Source of the DNA: Ruminococcus sp.
Lineage (GTDB): Bacteria; Bacillota; Clostridia; Oscillospirales; Ruminococcaceae
Assembly (NCBI GenBank): GCA_031262225.1
Contig: JAISIC010000058.1
Coordinates: 1-64,000, forward strand
Length of the DNA: 64,000 nt
Direction: 5' to 3'
Of the stretch, positions 58,623-64,000 are shown one piece after another. Positions within the stretch are counted from its first letter, which is position 1. Every line of letters starts with the position of its first letter. Position numbers and translations under genes: made by a program. The notes under the pieces are model-generated. The model worked only from the letters and a program-made list of their open reading frames with translations, was not told the origin of the DNA and ran no database searches.

Positions 58623-59489
58623 CTATTCAAGTAACCCTACTATCTCTAACTGCTCGTCGTTTCCGGCTTCCTTGCCATAATCTTTTGAACTCAGCCGCTC
58701 AAAAAGCTCTGCCATCTCCGCCGTCTGCCGCATATTGGTCTTTTCAAGCTCTGCAAACTCTGCCTGGAGCTTTCCGAGTTCGGTGTCTTTTTCCCCAAGC
58801 CTTTGGCTGTTCTGCTCCATCTCACGCTTTAGGGTCTGGTTTTCTTTGCGGATATTATCAATAGTCCGCCTCAGCTCGGTGTTGCGGGCTTTTAAGAGCT
58901 TTTCATTCTCGTTGCGTCTTATCTCCGGCTCTGCCTCTTTGAGATTTCGTTTTAAGCTCTCAACCTCGGCTTCAAGCTTTTCCTTTTCGGATATTGCCGC
59001 TTCAAGGCGTTCCTTGCTTGCGTCAAGAGCCGCTTTTGCCGTCTTCGCAGACTCCTGCCTGCCCTTTTCGAGGGCTTCGGCAACCTGTTTTGCGACACTC
59101 GCTTCAAGCTTTTTATAACGCTCGTCGGAAGCGGTGCCTGCGTTCTTTTCAAGCTCTGCTGTTTTGATTACAGCCTCGTCGTGCTTGGAACGCATCTTGT
59201 CAAGGGCTTTGTGAGCCTCGTCAGCTCTGCCGCGTTCGCGAACCGCCTCGTCAACATACTCCGAAATTTGGGAGCGAAGATTATCGACAACGTGTGTGAG
59301 TTTGTCGGCATCGGTCATGATATCAAGCACGGCGAGTACCGCCGCGTTCTGGATGTTGACCTTTAAGTCGGACGAAAACTTGTTTATAAGGGCATCGGTG
59401 CGGCGGGCACGGCTTGAAATAAGCTCGGGCGAATCCTCCGACATAAGGTTATAATCCTTGCCGCAGATGGTAACTTTAACTTTGTTCAT
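58623..59489 (-). CDS. zapA: ZapA-like cell division protein with a long coiled coil
   Basis: The N-terminal 90 residues are ZapA-like: NKVKVTICGKDYNLMSEDSP, then SRARRTDALINKFSSDLK and AAVLAVLDIMTDADKLTHVV. ZapA crosslinks FtsZ filaments at the division ring. The remaining 190 residues (about 95-285) are an uninterrupted Glu/Lys/Ala coiled coil, making the protein (288 residues) about twice the usual ZapA size (about 90-110). ATG 59489 follows GGGAG. Next to the U32 peptidase gene, as in other Clostridia. Confidence 0.85.
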   Translation of the reverse strand: MNKVKVTICGKDYNLMSEDSPELISSRARRTDALINKFSSDLKVNIQNAAVLAVLDIMTDADKLTHVVDNLRSQISEYVDEAVRERGRADEAHKALDKMRSKHDEAVIKTAELEKNAGTASDERYKKLEASVAKQVAEALEKGRQESAKTAKAALDASKERLEAAISEKEKLEAEVESLKRNLKEAEPEIRRNENEKLLKARNTELRRTIDNIRKENQTLKREMEQNSQRLGEKDTELGKLQAEFAELEKTNMRQTAEMAELFERLSSKDYGKEAGNDEQLEIVGLLE

Positions 59490-59634
59490 AAGCTTTTCTC
59501 CCAATTTCCAAGCAATATATATTAATTATACATTTTAAATAGGAAAAAAGCAATAGATTTTAAAAAAAAGATGTTGTTTATAGGAAATTTCGCAGAAAAT
59601 TTAAGATAAAGATTATTTTATGCGACAATAAATG

Positions 59635-59663
59635 TTGACAAAAGACGTAAATTAATATAAAAT
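59635..59663 (+). promoter_or_regulatory. Promoter of the uridine-kinase-like gene, close to its start codon
   Basis: TTGACA (59635-59640), a 17-bp spacer, TAAAAT (59658-59663). The expected start point coincides with the ATG at 59670, so the mRNA may lack a leader. Confidence 0.65.
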
Positions 59664-59669
59664 GGAATT

Positions 59670-60602
59670 ATGAATTTTTTAACTGTTGAATCGATTAACT
59701 CGGCGATAACAAAAAATCCCGAAAGCTTCATCAAACTTTCGGAAGATATTTACAGTGCGAATATCAAGACGGCGGCAAGAAATATCCGTCTTTTCGCCTC
59801 TTCAAAGCCGATTGTGCTTATATCGGGACCGTCCGGCTCGGCAAAGACAACTACCGCGAGGAGGCTTAAAGAAAGCCTTATCAAGCACGGAGTTCCGGCT
59901 GTCACCGTTTCGATGGACAACTATTTTTACCCGAAGACAGAGGCTTTGCATACGCCGAAAACTGCGACCGGGGAGATTGACTTTGAGTCGCCCTATAGGG
60001 TGGATATTCCGCTTTTTACCAAACATATGAAGGCTTTTTATGACTGCAAAGAGGTTGATATGCCGCAGTTTGACTTTTTGACACAGGTTCGCTCAAAGCA
60101 GGGTGTATATAAGCGTGAAGAGGGCGGCGTGGTTATCATCGAGGGTATTCACGCGCTCAATCCGCTTGTTGTCGGGGACAGCGACACGGCGTTTTCCCTT
60201 TTTGTGAGCATTTCGACCCGGATTTTGCACGGTGTTAATCACCCGACTGCACACCGATCGCTCAATCCCGCGATGATAAGGCTTATGAGACGGCTGTGCA
60301 GAGACAGGCGGTTTCGAGGACGTACTGTGACTGAAATCTGGAAGATGTATAGGCTTGTGGCGCTTGGTGAAGAGAACTACATAACGCCGTTTAGAAGCAG
60401 GGCAAACCTTGACATAGACACCTTTATGCCATATGAAGCGGCTGTATATAAAAATTTCTTACTGGCAGAGCTTACCGAGATATCAAGAGCCCAGCCTGAA
60501 AACGAGGATCTGTCGCTGCTGTCGCAGGTGGTTTCGGAGATAATCTCGCTTGATATTAACGATGTTCCGGAAGATTCGATTGTCAGGGAGTTTATGGGGT
60601 AG
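59670..60602 (+). CDS. Uridine kinase-like P-loop protein
   Basis: A 310-residue member of the phosphoribulokinase/uridine kinase family. The P-loop is LISGPSGSAKTTTARRL (residues about 51-66), followed by VSMDNYFYP, GEIDFESPYRVDIPLF and VVIIEGIHALNPL. Many clostridial relatives (about 550 residues) carry N-terminal TGS and other domains; this one has only about 45 residues before the kinase. Family members phosphorylate uridine or cytidine, but substrate specificity is not readable. No Shine-Dalgarno is seen and the promoter abuts the ATG. Confidence 0.85.
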   Translation: MNFLTVESINSAITKNPESFIKLSEDIYSANIKTAARNIRLFASSKPIVLISGPSGSAKTTTARRLKESLIKHGVPAVTVSMDNYFYPKTEALHTPKTATGEIDFESPYRVDIPLFTKHMKAFYDCKEVDMPQFDFLTQVRSKQGVYKREEGGVVIIEGIHALNPLVVGDSDTAFSLFVSISTRILHGVNHPTAHRSLNPAMIRLMRRLCRDRRFRGRTVTEIWKMYRLVALGEENYITPFRSRANLDIDTFMPYEAAVYKNFLLAELTEISRAQPENEDLSLLSQVVSEIISLDINDVPEDSIVREFMG

Positions 60603-60618
60603 AAAGTGACGTTGTTTT

Positions 60619-60870
60619 TCACTTATCCCTATAGTGAGAACCGCATTGTGCTATTTCAAGCCCGCTCTCAGATAAACGAAAAACAAGACGATTTTGCTCG
60701 TCAATTCGCTTACTGCAAAATCCGGAAAGATTTCCGGTCAGCATTTCGGGCTTGCCGATACCGTCATAACCGTTTCTTTGGCTGTCTTTTATCAGTTGAT
60801 TAATACGCTTGAGCGTTTTCTTGTCCTGTGTCTGCCAGTACAGATAGTCCTCCCAAGCCTCATCGCCCAT
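60619..60870 (-). CDS. YoeB/Txe-family toxin
   Basis: An 83-residue ribosome-dependent mRNA interferase. It begins MGDEAWEDYLYWQTQDKKTL, then KRINQLIKDSQRNGYDGIGK and the active-site region PEMLTGNLSGFCSKRIDEQN with RLVFRL, ending GSHYRDK; the Glu, Arg and terminal His-Tyr are those used by YoeB. ATG 60870 is preferred over longer in-frame starts that overlap the antitoxin. It follows the antitoxin by 10 bp. Confidence 0.88.
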   Translation of the reverse strand: MGDEAWEDYLYWQTQDKKTLKRINQLIKDSQRNGYDGIGKPEMLTGNLSGFCSKRIDEQNRLVFRLSESGLEIAQCGSHYRDK

Positions 60871-60880
60871 ATTAATCGCA

Positions 60881-61138
60881 TTAATCCACCTCAAAAAGCT
60901 CGTGCTCTGTGCCTTTTCCTGCGTTAAGGCGTGAAACGGCATCTTCTAAGCGTTTTTGGTTGGCGGTACTGTAAAAAGGGTCAACGGAAATCTCAAACGG
61001 TATTCGCTGTTCATTAACAACCTTTGTCACGAACATATTAATTGCAACCGATATATTCATACCGGTAGCCTTACAGAAGTTTTCAAAGCTTGTTTTAAGG
61101 TCTTCTTCCATGCGGATATTTACTACTTTTTGTGCCAT
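60881..61138 (-). CDS. RelB/DinJ-family antitoxin
   Basis: An 85-residue antitoxin. The ribbon-helix-helix DNA-binding part reads KVVNIRMEEDLKTSFENFCK then ATGMNISVAINMFVTKVVNE, and the C-terminal part QRIPFEISVDPFYSTANQKR binds the toxin. ATG 61138 follows AGGAGATGG; the frame extends upstream but without a site. RelB-type antitoxins are usually paired with RelE toxins; here the partner is a YoeB-like toxin. A perfect promoter precedes it. Confidence 0.9.
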   Translation of the reverse strand: MAQKVVNIRMEEDLKTSFENFCKATGMNISVAINMFVTKVVNEQRIPFEISVDPFYSTANQKRLEDAVSRLNAGKGTEHELFEVD

Positions 61139-61159
61139 AATACCATCTCCTATATATAC

Positions 61160-61188
61160 ATTATAACACATTTACTACACATTGTCAA
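61160..61188 (-). promoter_or_regulatory. Promoter of the RelB/YoeB pair
   Basis: On the minus strand, TTGACA (61188-61183), a 17-bp spacer, TATAAT (61165-61160): exact consensus. Autorepression by the RelB-type protein is expected from the family. Confidence 0.85.
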
Positions 61189-61281
61189 TACTAATTCATG
61201 GTTTAATAAAATTTGCATTGCTCATTTATAGATTCATCCCATCTATGCAGTTATCATAAACAAACGCATTTATCGCATCGT

Positions 61282-61584
61282 TTATATGTTCTTGATAAAG
61301 GCATAAGCTGCCGATCCTACTAACCAGTTTACAAATGCAACCAGTAAGCCAATTGGAAACGCAAAATGTTGTAAAAAAATAAATTCGCCGTTTTTTGCTA
61401 AATAATAGCCGTTTCCGAAGATGAGAATGCATACAACATAATGTATAATTAAACCAAACGTGCCCGGGATTTCAAAAATACCTAAAAAGGGGTCGGGATA
61501 CCAAAAAAGGATAACTCCGAAGATGAGAAGGATAACCCCAAAGACCTTCCATTTAGTTTTAGACGATCCGCTGTACCTACCCAT
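61282..61584 (-). CDS. Small membrane protein (100 aa)
   Basis: Three hydrophobic segments: KVFGVILLIFGVILFWYPDP (about 13-30), FGLIIHYVVCILIFGNGYYL and FAFPIGLLVAFVNWLVGSAA. The N-terminus MGRYSGSSKTKWK is basic. It starts 9 bp after the lipoprotein gene, so the two are cotranscribed. No family is recognised. Confidence 0.7.
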   Translation of the reverse strand: MGRYSGSSKTKWKVFGVILLIFGVILFWYPDPFLGIFEIPGTFGLIIHYVVCILIFGNGYYLAKNGEFIFLQHFAFPIGLLVAFVNWLVGSAAYAFIKNI

Positions 61585-61593
61585 ACTTTCTCC

Positions 61594-62379
61594 TTAAACA
61601 TGAAGCTCACGCCAAGTAAACTCATTCTCGCGATCTGAATATATACGCCCCTCAAATCGCAGATATGTAAGCTGTGCTTTGACTATCAAGTCGTAGTATT
61701 CCCAGCTTACAATTTCGCCGTTTTTGAAGCGATTATACAGATCCGCGTCGGGAGCGAACTCAATGCCGAAACCTGCCGATATGTTGTTTTCCGCGAAAAC
61801 CTCGGCGATTTTTTGCTCGAGTTCCTCTTGGTTAATTTCTTCTGCGGGAATATTTATTATAATGCCGAAACCAGCTTGATTCTCGTCGTTTGCCATATAT
61901 TCATCGAAGGTTAAATTGCCCAGATGCCCTGTATGCATATGAATTACGCCCGTCTCTGCCGGGTAATAATAATCCGTGCCCGCAAAAATTTCGTCAAGCA
62001 ATTCACTGAATTTCTTATGCGCGCTTTCCTGATATTTAACGATTAAATAGTTGTCCATATATTGATAAACGCGTTCGGTGTTGTCCGAATAATAGCCCCA
62101 AATTTCCTTTTCGGGGAAGTTTTTACTTGTCATCAGTATCTGTGTTTCGGATACGCCCTGCCCGCCGCCTTGCGGTTTGAGGTAATAGAACTCGTCTTCG
62201 GGGTATGTCGAATTCATATACGCAATTATTTCATCGCTTCTGCTGCCGCCGCTGTATTTTCGCGGCGCTAAACCGCCGCTGCCGCCTGTTTCACTGTCAA
62301 AAAGCGTAAAACAGCCCGTGAATGTAAGGCAAACCATACCAAGCGCGGCAAGGATCATTCGTTTTTTCAGATGTTTCAT
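61594..62379 (-). CDS. Lipoprotein of unknown function (261 aa)
   Basis: A lipobox is visible at the end of the signal peptide (LTFTGCF, Cys near residue 23), so the protein is membrane-attached outside the cell. A Gly/Ser linker (GGSGGLAPRKYSGGSRSDE) leads to a soluble domain with NSTYPEDEFYYLKPQGGGQG, YSDNTERVYQYMDNYLIVKY and GFGIIINIPAEEINQEELEQ. I do not recognise the domain. The 3-gene order lipoprotein - membrane protein - antitoxin on the same strand is noted, with a separate promoter for the antitoxin. Confidence 0.72.
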   Translation of the reverse strand: MKHLKKRMILAALGMVCLTFTGCFTLFDSETGGSGGLAPRKYSGGSRSDEIIAYMNSTYPEDEFYYLKPQGGGQGVSETQILMTSKNFPEKEIWGYYSDNTERVYQYMDNYLIVKYQESAHKKFSELLDEIFAGTDYYYPAETGVIHMHTGHLGNLTFDEYMANDENQAGFGIIINIPAEEINQEELEQKIAEVFAENNISAGFGIEFAPDADLYNRFKNGEIVSWEYYDLIVKAQLTYLRFEGRIYSDRENEFTWRELHV

Positions 62380-62418
62380 AGGGATGTCTCCTGTTAAATA
62401 GCTTGATTAATAAATTAT

Positions 62419-62436
62419 CCCCCCTTGATAGGGGGG
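62419..62436 (-). terminator. Hairpin after tRNA-Pro
   Basis: CCCCCC/GGGGGG (62419-62424/62431-62436) with a 6-nt loop just downstream of the tRNA on the minus strand, followed by the T/A-rich ATAATTTATT. Reads as a weak terminator. Confidence 0.55.
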
Positions 62437-62444
62437 TAATTTTC

Positions 62445-62518
62445 TCGAGGCGACGAGACTTGAACTCACGGCCTCTGCGTCCCGAACGCAGCGCTCTACC
62501 AAACTGAGCTACGCCTCG
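62445..62518 (-). tRNA. tRNA-Pro (anticodon CGG)
   Basis: A 74-nt cloverleaf on the minus strand: acceptor CGAGGCG/CGCCTCG, D-stem GCTC/GAGC with an AGTTTGGTA loop, anticodon stem CTGCG/CGCAG with loop TTCGGGA (anticodon CGG, reading CCG), and a T-loop TTCAAGT. The T-stem contains two wobble pairs. The discriminator is A and CCA is not encoded. No other tRNA gene is seen nearby. Confidence 0.92.
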
Positions 62519-62584
62519 AAATGGTGGGACGGGTGCTGCTTCGCAGTCCCCTTTCAAAATTCCCGAATAGTTAATTAGTATTGG

Positions 62585-63460
62585 TTATTGTGTCGTCATC
62601 CATTTTTCAGTCACTTCACTCAAAACGTCTTGCACCCTTGATGTCGGGCGTTCAAGCAGTTTTGATGATTCTTCGGACAGCACTATTATGTGCGGCGGGA
62701 TGGTTTCTGTCTCTTCTTCTGTCACGATTGAAAAACTCTCCGCAAGATGCTCCAGATATGCCGGGAGGATTATTGTTTCCGCTCTGTCCGGGTCGGGTAT
62801 TTCTTCTGATTTGCCTTCGCAAAGGTTTGTGCCGTAGCCCGAAAAGAAGTTTCCTGCAAAGGTATCATCGCCTGCTGCCGTCAGGTCGTCAGACAGATAA
62901 TATACAAAATCGCCCATTCGCCAGCTCGATAAAAGCGGCATCATCATAAGCTCGGGAAGGGTCACTGTCGGCACTTCAAAAAGCTCCGCCAGGCTGTCAT
63001 ACAGCGTTTGGATATCAGACACCGTTTTCACTGCCGGGATTACCAAAACCCTCACGCCTGCTGCATGAAGTGCCGTCAAGTCCTTGGTCGCAATCGGGCT
63101 TTGGGTCAGAAGAAGCTCGGGAGATAACGCCTTTATCGCTTCAAAATCAGGATTAGCGGCACTTCCGCAGACCGGGTGGTCGATCATTGCAGTCTCGGGA
63201 TAATCGCAATACTGTCCCACTCCGACAAGATAGGCCTCAGCTTTTTCCTCATAGATCATCTCAACAAGTGCGGGTGACAAACACACAACACTTTTCGGCA
63301 CTGCCTCAAAGCTCTCGCCGTAAACTGTAACAACAGGCGCTGCCGCCGTTGTTGTCGTAATTGTGGTCGGTGCTTCTGTTTTCTCCGGCGTTCCGATCGG
63401 CTCACAGGCGGTCAGAAATAACGTTATTAACGCTGTAACTATTGCTATAATCTGTTTCAT
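62585..63460 (-). CDS. Substrate-binding lipoprotein (iron-siderophore/B12 type)
   Basis: A 291-residue periplasmic-binding-protein-like lipoprotein. It has a signal peptide with LFLTACEP (lipid-modified Cys near residue 19) and a Thr-rich linker. The fold matches the helical-backbone PBP2 group (BtuF/FhuD-like): SVVCLSPALVEMIYEEKAEA, YLVGVGQYCDYPETAM, PDFEAIKALSPELLLTQSP and IQTLYDSLAELFEVPT. No permease or ATPase gene lies beside it in the window, so it is an orphan or its partners lie elsewhere. The ligand is not inferable. Confidence 0.8.
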   Translation of the reverse strand: MKQIIAIVTALITLFLTACEPIGTPEKTEAPTTITTTTAAAPVVTVYGESFEAVPKSVVCLSPALVEMIYEEKAEAYLVGVGQYCDYPETAMIDHPVCGSAANPDFEAIKALSPELLLTQSPIATKDLTALHAAGVRVLVIPAVKTVSDIQTLYDSLAELFEVPTVTLPELMMMPLLSSWRMGDFVYYLSDDLTAAGDDTFAGNFFSGYGTNLCEGKSEEIPDPDRAETIILPAYLEHLAESFSIVTEEETETIPPHIIVLSEESSKLLERPTSRVQDVLSEVTEKWMTTQ

Positions 63461-63574
63461 AAAACTTTCCGCATACGGTCGTTATTATATTATAAGGTAG
63501 GATGGGTATAAAAATCTTGTTTATTATGTTTCGCAAATGTTAAAAATATGTTAATCAAATAGTTTAATTTAGCC

Positions 63575-63603
63575 TTGATTTTTTCATAAATTGGTGCTAT
63601 AAT
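63575..63603 (+). promoter_or_regulatory. Promoter of glgP
   Basis: TTGATT (63575-63580), a 17-bp spacer, TATAAT (63598-63603), 36 bp before the ATG at 63640. Confidence 0.75.
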
Positions 63604-63639
63604 AATTCTATATATCCATAAAAGATGGGAAATTTAACT

Positions 63640-64000
63640 ATGTATAATTATATCAGTGCCGAAGCACTTGAAGAACGCGTCAGAGCCGAATTACAAAGGC
63701 AGTTTTCGGTTACTCCGCTTGAGGCTTCCGACAGACAGATTTACAAGGCTTGCTCCCTTGTCGTGATTGCGATACTCAGGGATAAGCGTCATAAATACAG
63801 CACAAAGATGCACTCCGAGGGACGTAAAGAGGTTTACTATCTTTCGATGGAGTTTTTGATGGGGCGTTCCCTCAAAACCTCTCTATATAACCTCGGATTA
63901 AACACACAGATGGAAGAAATCTTCAAGAAATGGAACGTTCCGACCGAGAGGATTTTCGATAACGAGCCTGATGCGGGCTTAGGAAACGGCGGCCTTGGCA
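63640..64000 (+). CDS. glgP: Glycogen phosphorylase, 3' truncated by the window edge
   Basis: The first 120 residues of a glycogen/starch phosphorylase, which releases glucose-1-phosphate from alpha-1,4-glucan. Conserved N-terminal stretches are visible: KEVYYLSMEFLMGRSLKTSL then YNLGL, and EPDAGLGNGGLG at the window end. The pyridoxal phosphate site lies beyond the window. AGATGGGA at about 63623-63630 precedes the ATG. It is divergent from the substrate-binding lipoprotein gene. Confidence 0.93.
   Translation, partial: MYNYISAEALEERVRAELQRQFSVTPLEASDRQIYKACSLVVIAILRDKRHKYSTKMHSEGRKEVYYLSMEFLMGRSLKTSLYNLGLNTQMEEIFKKWNVPTERIFDNEPDAGLGNGGLG

Noticed and set aside
62585..63460. Substrate-binding lipoprotein as part of the feo iron system
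   Set aside because: It lies more than 45 kb away, shares no operator with feo, and its ligand class (siderophore or B12) is unproven.

Overview
The window is a chromosomal stretch of about 50% GC from a motile, anaerobic-type member of the Bacillota, most likely class Clostridia (an Oscillospirales/Ruminococcaceae-like lineage by inference). Several things point there. It has a Clostridia-style flagellar cluster with a YviE-like DUF6470 gene, FliW and CsrA. It carries the sporulation hydrolase gene spoIIP, a short proline--tRNA ligase of the type-3 class, a zapA gene beside a U32 peptidase gene, and FeoA/FeoB with a small Cys-rich partner. Shine-Dalgarno sites are strong and sigma-A promoters are near consensus. 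Nearly all of the window is ordinary chromosomal housekeeping DNA. I see no insertion sequence, prophage or CRISPR array. One tRNA gene is present, tRNA-Pro(CGG).

Layout. 1-357: the end of a LURP-one/YxjI-like gene. 382-2169: a sigma-A promoter, an L10-type attenuated leader, rplJ, rplL and a YigZ-family gene. 2252-11568: dgt, two tandem paralogous membrane proteins with degenerate trypsin-like domains, dnaG, rpoD and purD, ending at a terminator hairpin that also covers the ribosome binding site of spoIIP. 11613-12891: spoIIP and a 57-residue membrane peptide. 12956-14142: flagellin on the minus strand with a sigma-28-like promoter and a probable CsrA site over its Shine-Dalgarno. 14217-16754: feoA, feoB and the Cys-rich partner behind a perfect 18-bp palindrome. 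16727-22743: two hybrid histidine kinases and an unknown gene with a sigma-28-like promoter. 22903-25764: pyrH, frr, uppS and cdsA. 26293-29338: cdd and an unusual isomerase-barrel/acyl-CoA-synthetase fusion. 29488-34226: a RelE toxin-antitoxin pair and a MacB-type efflux operon. 34378-37909: a chemoreceptor with a repeated acidic tail, a YfcE-like phosphodiesterase and four small unknown genes. 37920-41127: ftsY, rdgB, yhbY and proS. 41236-41912: a PIN toxin-antitoxin pair.

41947-50816 (minus strand) is the late flagellar cluster flgM-flgN-flgK-flgL-DUF6470-fliW-csrA-fliD-fliS-fliT-like. It builds the hook-filament junction, the cap and the chaperones, and it encodes the FliW/CsrA switch that in Bacillus controls flagellin translation. 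50829-57149 (minus strand) is a cell-shape operon, mreB-X-mreC-mreD-PBP2-walJ-rlmH, where X is an unrecognised two-repeat protein. 57199-59489 holds a U32 peptidase split into two frames, then zapA with a long coiled coil. 59670-64000 holds a uridine-kinase-like gene that may be leaderless, a RelB/YoeB pair, a small membrane protein, a lipoprotein, tRNA-Pro, an orphan substrate-binding lipoprotein and the start of glycogen phosphorylase.

Three points deserve most attention. First, four sites share TAAG-N15-ACGA[TC]A[TA], a probable sigma-28 motif, and one of them assigns an unknown gene to the flagellar regulon. Second, the paired membrane pseudo-proteases sit inside the dnaG-rpoD cluster. 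Third, the chemoreceptor tail carries six copies of an FGGLFDD-like motif. The longest stretch without a gene is 13955-14296, and it is explained by the flagellin leader and promoter and the feo promoter and operator. All domain boundaries are approximate and were read by eye.
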